Shown here piece by piece: positions 52,445-58,984 of a DNA stretch of 64,000 nucleotides. The position numbers and the translations under genes are program-made. A model generated the notes under the pieces. The model was given only the letters and a program-made list of their open reading frames with translations, did not search any database and was not told where the DNA came from. The stretch's first letter is position 1. Each line of letters opens with the position of its first letter. The DNA comes from Alistipes sp. (lineage in GTDB: Bacteria; Bacteroidota; Bacteroidia; Bacteroidales; Rikenellaceae). The stretch lies in the NCBI GenBank assembly GCA_017379015.1, contig JAFNXN010000014.1:1-64000 (forward strand), written 5' to 3'.

Positions 52445-53164
52445 ATGGCAAAGCTCTATATTGTCCCAACCCCCATTGGCAACCTCGAGGACATAACACT
52501 TCGAGCGATCAATACGTTGCGCGATGTCGACTTTATCCTCGCCGAGGATACTCGCACAACATCGCACCTCTTGCGACACTTGGGCATCGACAAGCCTATG
52601 TACTCGCACCATAAGTTCAACGAGCACGCCACCGTAGGTCGTGTGGCAGAGGCTATTGCGGCGGGTCGCGATGTGGCGTTAGTCTCCGATGCTGGTACTC
52701 CAGGTATCTCAGACCCTGGCTTCCTCCTTGTGCGTAAGTGTGTCGAGGAGGGTATCGACGTGGTGACACTTCCAGGTGCTACGGCACTTATCCCTGCAGT
52801 AGTGCAGAGTGGCTTCCCTTGCGATAAGTTCTGCTTCGAGGGCTTCCTGCCCCAGAAGAAGGGTCGCCAGAAGCGTATTGCGGAGCTTAGCTCGGAGCCT
52901 CGTACCATAATCCTCTATGAGTCGCCCTACCGTGTGGTGAAGTGTCTTGAGCAGCTTGCCGAGGCATTTGGCGCGGAGCGTCGTGTGGCTGTGGTGCGCG
53001 AGATCACCAAGAAGTTCGAGGAGACGGTGCGTGGAACACTCGCTGAGGCGATAGCCCACTTCAAGGCTCACGAGCCTAAGGGCGAGTTTGTGATTGTTGT
53101 GGCGGGCTACGATGCTAAGGCTGAGCGTGCCACAGAGGAGGAAGAGGAGGATAACGACGAGTAG
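52445..53164 (+). CDS. rsmI: 16S rRNA (cytidine-1402-2'-O)-methyltransferase
   Basis: A 239-residue SAM-dependent methyltransferase of the tetrapyrrole-methylase fold that modifies C1402 in the ribosomal P site. The signatures are LYIVPTPIGNLEDITLRA at the start, EDTRTTSHLLRHLGI, SDAGTPGISDPGFLLV, and GATALIPAVVQSGFP with GFLPQKKGRQKRI. The E. coli C-terminal extension is shortened, and the end is acidic (ATEEEEEDNDE). It lies 10 bases after the unknown gene and 1 base before the glycosyltransferase start. Confidence 0.95.
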   Translation: MAKLYIVPTPIGNLEDITLRAINTLRDVDFILAEDTRTTSHLLRHLGIDKPMYSHHKFNEHATVGRVAEAIAAGRDVALVSDAGTPGISDPGFLLVRKCVEEGIDVVTLPGATALIPAVVQSGFPCDKFCFEGFLPQKKGRQKRIAELSSEPRTIILYESPYRVVKCLEQLAEAFGAERRVAVVREITKKFEETVRGTLAEAIAHFKAHEPKGEFVIVVAGYDAKAERATEEEEEDNDE

Positions 53165-53165
53165 C

Positions 53166-54167
53166 ATGGCACGACTGAGCGTAGTCATACTCAACTGGAA
53201 TGGTCGTCGCCACCTCGAGCGATACCTGCCAAGTGTCGTTGCGCACACCTCGGGCGATGCTGAGCTTATCGTTGCCGACAATGGATCTACGGATGACTCG
53301 CTCGAGTATCTGCGCTTAAACTATCCCGATATTCGTGTTATACGCCTTGACCGAAACTATGGCTTTGCCGAGGGGTATAACCGTGCACTTAGCGAGGTAG
53401 AGTCGGAATATGTGCTACTGCTCAACTCCGATGTGGAGGTTACCGAAGGGTGGTGGCAACCCCTTGTTGAGGTGCTCGATACTCAGAGCGATGTTGCTGC
53501 CGTAGCTCCTAAGCTCCTTGCCGCAAGTGAGCGCGATAGGTTTGAGTATGCCGGGGCGTCGGGAGGCTTTATCGACTACCTAGGCTACCCCTTCTGCCGT
53601 GGTCGCATACTCTCCACGGTTGAGCGTGATGAGGGTCAGTATGACGATCGTAGAGATATATTTTGGGCGAGTGGTGCTGCGCTGTGCTGCCGTCGTAAGC
53701 TCTTTGTTGAGCTGGGAGGCTTCGATACCGACTTCTTTGCCCACATGGAGGAGATCGACCTTCAGTGGCGCATGCAGCTTGCTGGGTGGCGTATCGTCGT
53801 TGAGCCTTGCTCGCATGTCTACCACCTCGGTGGTGGCACACTTCCCGCCTCGTCACGCAAGCTCTTTCTCAACCATCGCAACAACCTTGCGATGTTGTAT
53901 AAGTGCTCCTCTACTCACCAGCGCATTGTTGTTGCTGTGGTTCGCCCCTTTACCGACCTAGCTGAGGCGTTGGCTTACCTAGTTACGTTGCACCCACATC
54001 GTGCGTGGGCTGTGGTGCGTGCCTGGGGCGAGTTTATCGCGTGGCATGCGAGGCTTAGTGCTAAGCGTAAGGCTATAGTACGACGCAAGGAGGTGCGTAA
54101 TATATACCATTTCTCGATCATCGTGCGTTACCTCTTTGGAGGTCGCAAGTTTAATAATATGATGTGA
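53166..54167 (+). CDS. Family 2 glycosyltransferase
   Basis: A 333-residue GT-A fold enzyme. The start MARLSVVILNWNGRRHLERYL at 53166 directly follows rsmI; an earlier in-frame ATG at 53094 would overlap rsmI by 71 bases and is rejected. Conserved parts are VADNGSTDDSLEYL, LLLNSDVEVTEGWW (the DxD-like metal site), FWASGAALCCRRKLF and FFAHMEEIDLQWRMQLAGWR. The type resembles rhamnosyl- or dTDP-sugar transferases such as WbbL. The last 70 residues include a hydrophobic segment and may associate with the membrane. Acceptor and sugar are unknown. Confidence 0.88.
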   Translation: MARLSVVILNWNGRRHLERYLPSVVAHTSGDAELIVADNGSTDDSLEYLRLNYPDIRVIRLDRNYGFAEGYNRALSEVESEYVLLLNSDVEVTEGWWQPLVEVLDTQSDVAAVAPKLLAASERDRFEYAGASGGFIDYLGYPFCRGRILSTVERDEGQYDDRRDIFWASGAALCCRRKLFVELGGFDTDFFAHMEEIDLQWRMQLAGWRIVVEPCSHVYHLGGGTLPASSRKLFLNHRNNLAMLYKCSSTHQRIVVAVVRPFTDLAEALAYLVTLHPHRAWAVVRAWGEFIAWHARLSAKRKAIVRRKEVRNIYHFSIIVRYLFGGRKFNNMM

Positions 54168-54880
54168 TGAAACGACTGATTATCATACCTACATACAACG
54201 AACGTGAGAATGTCGTGCGTATGATCCGTCGCCTTATGGCTATGGACGAGTGCTTCGACCTGCTCATTGTCGACGATGGGTCGCCCGATGGCACTGCTGA
54301 GCTGGTGCGTGGCGAGCAGCAGCACTATGCCCAGCGTCTGCATCTTATCGAACGTGAGGGAAAGCTCGGTCTTGGCACCGCCTATATCTGCGGCTTTAAG
54401 TTCGCCCTGGAGCGTGGCTACGACAGAGTCTTCGAGATGGACTGCGACTTCTCGCACAACCCCGATGACCTAAGTCGCCTCGATGCTATGCTCTCAGATA
54501 GGGATGTGGCTATAGGCTCGCGCTATTCGCAGGGGGTGAATGTTGTCAACTGGCCAATGGGTAGACTGCTCATGTCTTACTTTGCATCGAAGTATGTGCG
54601 TATAGTGACACGTATGCCTGTGTGTGATGCTACGGCGGGCTTTGTTGCCTATCGCCGCGAGGTGCTCGAAGCTATCGACTTCGATCGTGTGAAGATGAAT
54701 GGCTATGGCTTCCAGATCGAGATGAAGTACACCGCGTGGCGTCTTGGCTTTAAGCTGGGCGAGGTGTCGATAATCTTTATAGATAGGGTAGAGGGCACGT
54801 CTAAGATGTCGTCGGGAATCTTCGGCGAGGCATTCTTTGGAGTCATGCAACTACCATTTAGAAGTATAAAACGTAAATAA
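54167..54880 (+). CDS. Polyprenol-phosphate mannosyltransferase-like (DPM1 type)
   Basis: A 237-residue GT2 enzyme. MKRLIIIPTYNERENVVRMI, LLIVDDGSPDGTAELV and FEMDCDFSHNPDDLSRLDAM (DxD), then ATAGFVAYRREVLEAI and NGYGFQIEMKYTAWRLGFKL, are those of Dpm1/Ppm1 synthases, which put mannose or another hexose on a lipid carrier for periplasmic glycosylation. The ATG at 54167 overlaps the previous TGA; a GTG three bases upstream is in frame. No C-terminal membrane domain is present, so it is the short type. Confidence 0.9.
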   Translation: MKRLIIIPTYNERENVVRMIRRLMAMDECFDLLIVDDGSPDGTAELVRGEQQHYAQRLHLIEREGKLGLGTAYICGFKFALERGYDRVFEMDCDFSHNPDDLSRLDAMLSDRDVAIGSRYSQGVNVVNWPMGRLLMSYFASKYVRIVTRMPVCDATAGFVAYRREVLEAIDFDRVKMNGYGFQIEMKYTAWRLGFKLGEVSIIFIDRVEGTSKMSSGIFGEAFFGVMQLPFRSIKRK

Positions 54881-54888
54881 ATATATAT

Positions 54889-55668
54889 ATGGAGAGAAGA
54901 GAGGCAGAGATGGCAACAACACGTCTGCTAGATGTGATGGATAAGCTCCGTGCGGAGTGCCCCTGGGACCGTGAGCAGACATTCGACTCACTGCGAAATA
55001 ATACTATTGAGGAGACCTATGAGCTTGCCGATGCCATCACCGATAAGAATATGGAGGGCATCAAGGAGGAGCTTGGCGACTTGCTACTCCACGTGGTGTT
55101 CTACTCGAAGCTGGGTGATGAGGCTGGTGCATTTAACTTTACCGACGTGGCTAATGGCGTGTGCGACAAGCTAATATATCGCCATCCACATGTGTATGGC
55201 GACATTCATGCCGACACCCCCGAGGAGGTTAAGCAGAACTGGGAGGCACTAAAGCTGCGTAAGAAGAAGCGCAAGAGTGGCACGCTGGGAGGTGTTCCTG
55301 TGTCGCTTCCCGCTATGGTCAAGGCCTATCGTATTGGCGAGAAGGCTGCGGCTACGGGCTTCGACTGGCAGAGGCGCGAGGATGTATGGGGCAAGGTGCG
55401 CGAGGAGCTTAAGGAGGTAGATGCCGAGCTTGAGGCTAAGGACCACGAGCGACTCACCGACGAGATGGGCGACCTCTTCTTTGCGCTCATCAACGCCTGT
55501 CGCCTCTATGGTATCGACCCTGAGGGCGCGTTGGAGCGTACCAACAAGAAGTTTATCCGCCGTTTTAACCATCTCGAGAGCCGTGCCGAGGAGCAGGGAC
55601 GCTCGCTGCACGATATGACACTCGAGGAGATGGACGGCTACTGGGATGAGGCAAAAAGACTTGAATAA
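54889..55668 (+). CDS. mazG: Nucleoside triphosphate pyrophosphohydrolase MazG
   Basis: A 259-residue enzyme that hydrolyses NTPs to NMP and pyrophosphate, clearing abnormal nucleotides. Two MazG domains are seen. The first has CPWDREQTFDSLRNNTIEE-TYELADAI and EELGDLLLHVVFYSKLGDE; the second has EVDAELEAKDHERLTDEMGD and LFFALINACRL. The ExxE metal ligands are intact in both. An in-frame ATG at 54910 (MATTRLLDVM) is an alternative start. It lies 8 bases after the mannosyltransferase-like gene. Confidence 0.95.
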   Translation: MERREAEMATTRLLDVMDKLRAECPWDREQTFDSLRNNTIEETYELADAITDKNMEGIKEELGDLLLHVVFYSKLGDEAGAFNFTDVANGVCDKLIYRHPHVYGDIHADTPEEVKQNWEALKLRKKKRKSGTLGGVPVSLPAMVKAYRIGEKAAATGFDWQRREDVWGKVREELKEVDAELEAKDHERLTDEMGDLFFALINACRLYGIDPEGALERTNKKFIRRFNHLESRAEEQGRSLHDMTLEEMDGYWDEAKRLE

Positions 55669-55686
55669 CAAAAACTTAATACGTAT

Positions 55687-56217
55687 ATGGCATTGATTAG
55701 AAGTGTTCGTGGCCACGAGCCCGAGATTGGTAATGATACATGGTTGGCTGAGAATGCCACCATCATCGGTAATGTTAAGATTGGCGAGAACTGCTCGATA
55801 TGGTATAACGCTGTGTTGCGTGGCGATGTGAATGCTATCACCATCGGTAACAACTCGAACATCCAGGATGGCGTGGTTATCCACACCCTCTTCGATGGCT
55901 CGAAGCACCCCTCACAGACACACATCGGCGACTATGTGTCGGTAGGACATAATGCTGTGATCCACGGTGCTGTCATCGAGAACGACTGCCTTATTGGCAT
56001 GGGAGCTACCATTCTCGACAACGCTGTGGTGGGCACTGGATGTATCGTTGCAGCCAACGCCCTTGTGCTCTCTAACCAGAAGCTCGAGCCCTACTCGGTC
56101 TATGCTGGTGTGCCAGCCAAGAAGGTTAAGGATGTAACCCCCGAGCAGCGCGACGAGATCATTAAGCGTACGGCACGCGACTATCGTATGTATGCGTCGT
56201 GGTACGAGCAAGAGTAG
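55687..56217 (+). CDS. Gamma-carbonic-anhydrase-like hexapeptide protein
   Basis: A 176-residue left-handed beta-helix protein. Hexapeptide repeats run from about residue 20 to 130 (IIGNVKIGENCSIWYNAVLR ... GAVIENDCLIGMGATILDNA). Metal-binding histidines are visible in VVIHT and SVGHNAVIHG, as in the gamma-carbonic anhydrase/PaaY/YrdA group. Many members of this group have no proven carbonic anhydrase activity, so the substrate is open. It lies between mazG and the LytS-type kinase with gaps of 18 and 6 bases. Confidence 0.9.
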   Translation: MALIRSVRGHEPEIGNDTWLAENATIIGNVKIGENCSIWYNAVLRGDVNAITIGNNSNIQDGVVIHTLFDGSKHPSQTHIGDYVSVGHNAVIHGAVIENDCLIGMGATILDNAVVGTGCIVAANALVLSNQKLEPYSVYAGVPAKKVKDVTPEQRDEIIKRTARDYRMYASWYEQE

Positions 56218-56223
56218 TTAAAA

Positions 56224-57558
56224 ATGAAGAAGTTTAAGTCAAGCATAGGAGTACATCTGATTGTCGCTGTGGCACTTAGCCTCGTGATCAATTTCTCGTA
56301 TCTGCTCGTGCCGATAATCACCGATCAGGGTGTGCGTCAGCGTGGTACGCATCAGGACGAGAGTGAGCACAGCGTTGGTGTGTTGCACATATCGCCCGAC
56401 TTGCATGGCTACATCATCTGCGAGTGCGAGCAGCGCGATAGTACCTATGTCTCGGGGTGGCAGGTGCGCACCTTCAAGCTTCAGGAGGGCGACACACTTA
56501 AGTTTACCACCAAGCAGCCGCAGATGAATGCTGGTAGTGGGCTTCGCGGAGTCCATCCTCGACTCGATGATGTGGTGATGCGCAATGGCGAGAAGTTTAG
56601 CCTAGATGTGATATACGACAGCCCTAGCCGCACGGTGGAGTTTATCTGGCAGATAGCCTACTACGCCGTGATCGCCTTTGTGCTGATCTATATCTTTATC
56701 TCGGGACGTCGTCGCGAGGGTGTATCTATCTGGGTATCACTAATGTATCTCCTTGTTGCCGTTGGCGTAGCTTCTCTTGCACTCTACTGCGCTCCTGTTG
56801 TCGCATTTAAGGATGGCATGATGCGCATTGTCTTCTTCTTCGAGAGCCAGCCACATGATAATGTCTACTTTGTGGTGCTTACGAAGATACTATTTATGCT
56901 CGTGGTGTCGGCTCTATACGCCTTTGTCTACACACTTATGCAGCAGCGACAGAGGTTTGTGCTTGAGAACGAACGACTCAAGAACGAGAACCTATCGACG
57001 CGCTACAACATGCTTATGGGTCAGATAAATCCGCACTTCTTCTTCAACTCGCTCAACTCCTTGGCGATGCTCATTCGCGAGAAGGATGATGAGCGTGCGT
57101 TGGAGTATATCGACCAGCTATCGTACACCTTCCGCTACATCATTCAGAATGGTCAGAGCGAGGTGACAACGCTAAAGAGCGAGCTTGAGTTTGCCGAGGC
57201 ATACGCCTATCTCTTTAAGATTAGATATGCCGACAAGCTCTTCTTCGATTTCGATATTGAGCCGAGATACCATAAGTGGACCTTGCCCGCTTTGTCGCTT
57301 CAGCCACTCATTGGCAATGCCGTGAAGCACAATAGCATAACCACGAAGAATCCCCTGCACGTCTCAATTCGTGTTCGTGAGGGTGTGCTCGAGATTGAGA
57401 ATCCGAAGCATCCGAAGCTCGATGTTGAGCCCTCGACAGGAATTGGACTTGTCAACCTTAGCAGTCGCTGGGAGATTATCACCGGACGTAAGATCGAGGT
57501 TGTCGATGAAGACGACCGCTTTATTGTGCGTCTACCCCTAGAACAGCCTAAAGCATAA
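56224..57558 (+). CDS. LytS/YehU-type sensor histidine kinase
   Basis: A 444-residue kinase of the His_kinase (PF06580) family. Transmembrane helices lie at about 10-30, 142-160, 168-188 and 218-238, with a periplasmic segment of some 110 residues after the first. A short coiled coil (240-262) leads to QINPHFFFNSLNSL with the phosphorylated H271. The ATPase domain has LQPLIGNAVKHN and GIGLVNLSSRW. The LytTR regulator follows 6 bases later, forming a cognate pair. Being last in a transcript with rsmI and mazG, it may be expressed constitutively. Confidence 0.9.
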   Translation: MKKFKSSIGVHLIVAVALSLVINFSYLLVPIITDQGVRQRGTHQDESEHSVGVLHISPDLHGYIICECEQRDSTYVSGWQVRTFKLQEGDTLKFTTKQPQMNAGSGLRGVHPRLDDVVMRNGEKFSLDVIYDSPSRTVEFIWQIAYYAVIAFVLIYIFISGRRREGVSIWVSLMYLLVAVGVASLALYCAPVVAFKDGMMRIVFFFESQPHDNVYFVVLTKILFMLVVSALYAFVYTLMQQRQRFVLENERLKNENLSTRYNMLMGQINPHFFFNSLNSLAMLIREKDDERALEYIDQLSYTFRYIIQNGQSEVTTLKSELEFAEAYAYLFKIRYADKLFFDFDIEPRYHKWTLPALSLQPLIGNAVKHNSITTKNPLHVSIRVREGVLEIENPKHPKLDVEPSTGIGLVNLSSRWEIITGRKIEVVDEDDRFIVRLPLEQPKA

Positions 57559-57564
57559 CAGAGT

Positions 57565-58335
57565 ATGAGGAGAGTTATAATTGTTGAGGATGAGACGGCA
57601 GCTGCCGTAAACCTGCGTAATATGCTTAAGACCATAGCCCCCGACCTAGAGGTTGTCGAGGTGCTTGAGTCTGTCGAGGAGTCTGTTGAGTTCTTCTCCA
57701 ATGAGGTGGATGCCGACGTGGTGTTCATGGATATTCACTTGGCAGATGGCGACTCGTTTCGCATATTTCGCAGCGTAGATATTAACTTGCCTATAATCTT
57801 CACTACGGCGTATGACGAGTATGCCCTTGAGGCATTTAAGGTCAATAGCATCGACTATCTGCTCAAGCCATTCAAGGAGGAGGATCTACGTCGTGCCCTC
57901 GATAAGCTGCACCGCCTTACCGCCTCGGAGCGCAACGTGGAGCGTGAGCGTCGCGAGAGCTTTGTGGAGAGTGTTGCGAGTGAGACCATGCATACGCTGC
58001 TTGTGCGCTATAAGGATAAGATCATCCCGGTGAAAAATGATGAGGTGGCATTCTTCTACACCTCCGATGATCATGTGGCACTCACCACGCTTGATGGTCG
58101 TAGCTACCCCTTCGAGAAGACCCTCGAGGCTCTGACGCAGCAGCTACCCTCGGATAGGTTCTACCGCGCAAATCGTCAGTTTATTGTGTCGCGTAGTGCC
58201 GTGAAGGATATTGCTGTATGGTTCGGAAGCCGTCTTGCGCTCAACCTTACGGTCGATACCCCCGAGCGAATAATCATCTCCAAGGCTCGAGTCCCCGATT
58301 TCAAGCAGTGGCTACAGTCGGTTCACCTCGTCTAA
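57565..58335 (+). CDS. LytTR-family response regulator
   Basis: A 256-residue regulator. The receiver has acidic residues E8-E10, the phospho-acceptor D56 (VVFMDIHLADGDSF) and K101 (YLLKPFKEED). After a linker the LytTR DNA-binding domain spans about 150-255 (LVRYKDKIIPVKNDEVAFFY ... RFYRANRQFIVSRSAVKDI). LytTR proteins bind direct repeats upstream of targets. Candidates here are the small secreted protein and the TonB receptor that follow, but no direct-repeat site was recognised. A long inverted repeat lies downstream. Confidence 0.92.
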   Translation: MRRVIIVEDETAAAVNLRNMLKTIAPDLEVVEVLESVEESVEFFSNEVDADVVFMDIHLADGDSFRIFRSVDINLPIIFTTAYDEYALEAFKVNSIDYLLKPFKEEDLRRALDKLHRLTASERNVERERRESFVESVASETMHTLLVRYKDKIIPVKNDEVAFFYTSDDHVALTTLDGRSYPFEKTLEALTQQLPSDRFYRANRQFIVSRSAVKDIAVWFGSRLALNLTVDTPERIIISKARVPDFKQWLQSVHLV

Positions 58336-58395
58336 TGGGTGGTTGGGCGTTGCGATTGGACGTTTGACCACGTCGTGAGGTCGAAATAGTGGTTT

Positions 58396-58450
58396 AGGGT
58401 TGTAATTTTGTTCCAAGAGAAGTGAACAAATTTTCAACCCTTAAATTTTT
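58396..58450 (+). terminator. Long inverted repeat after the LytTR gene
   Basis: An 18-base arm beginning AGGGTTGTAATTTTGTTC pairs with its partner ending TTTTCAACCCT with 16 of 18 matches, around a 10-base loop, and TAAATTTTTA follows (terminator-like). The left arm also contains TAATTTTG (58403-58410), a -7-box match that could serve the next gene, so the same sequence may be both terminator and operator. Confidence 0.65.
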
Positions 58451-58456
58451 ACTACT

Positions 58457-58816
58457 ATGAAAAAGATGCTATTTTTGACCCTCGTGCTATCGGCGATGGC
58501 TGTGGGTAGTGCAAGTGCAACTAACCTCTCATCGTGCGAGGAGCGTGGCCCAAAGAGGGTGGACGTAAATATCGTGGTGCCATCACCTCTAACTCCATGC
58601 TATGGTCCTGTGGCAGCCCATCCGCACCATAGACATATATGCTCGAAGCCACACCCTGCAAAGCGTCATGGCTCGGCGTTTAGCCACAAGCCTACACGCA
58701 AGCCAGAACATGGTGATACGAGCTATCGTCCAGGGCGTAAGCCTCATAAGTCGCCAGCCTCAAGGGGTGATTTTAGGGGTGAGCGTGGCAAGCGTAGAGG
58801 TGCAGATCGTAGGTAA
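58457..58816 (+). CDS. Small secreted His/Pro/Arg-rich protein
   Basis: A 119-residue protein with a signal peptide (MKKMLFLTLVLSAMAVGSAS, cleavage after SASA). Two cysteines at 27 and 48 may form a disulfide. The mature part is rich in H, P, K, R and G: AAHPHHRHICSKPHPAKRHG then RKPEHGDTSYRPGRKPHKSP and a strongly basic end. It is predicted to be unfolded and cationic, fit to bind metal (histidines) or polyanions such as LPS or nucleic acid. I do not recognise a family. It sits between a LytTR regulator and a TonB receptor, and terminators separate it from both. Confidence 0.65.
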   Translation: MKKMLFLTLVLSAMAVGSASATNLSSCEERGPKRVDVNIVVPSPLTPCYGPVAAHPHHRHICSKPHPAKRHGSAFSHKPTRKPEHGDTSYRPGRKPHKSPASRGDFRGERGKRRGADRR

Positions 58817-58831
58817 AAGCACTAAAAACGT

Positions 58832-58861
58832 GGGGTGATCAGGCGACTGACACCCCTTTTT
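58832..58861 (+). terminator. Terminator after the small secreted protein gene
   Basis: GGGGTG-A-TCAG pairs with CTGA-CACCCC around GCGA, followed by TTTTT. A second small hairpin (GGGCG-TTT-CGCC) with ATTTT lies right behind. Confidence 0.85.
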
Positions 58862-58883
58862 GGGCGTTTCGCCTATTTTGGGG

Positions 58884-58913
58884 TTGATAATTGCAAAAAA
58901 AATATTACTTTCG
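58884..58913 (+). promoter_or_regulatory. Possible promoter of the second TonB receptor
   Basis: TTG (58884-58886), a 19-base spacer and TACTTTCG (58906-58913), one base off TAnnTTTG. Leader about 65 bases. Confidence 0.48.
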
Positions 58914-58984
58914 CGATGCGAAAGGTTGTGAACGATAACGCAATTAGTCGTGCTAATTCAGAAAATAATAACTAAAGATTGATA

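Noticed and set aside
53094-53165. Earlier start of the family 2 glycosyltransferase
   Set aside because: It overlaps rsmI by 71 bases and adds a basic, non-conserved stretch before the clear family start MARLSVVILNWNG.
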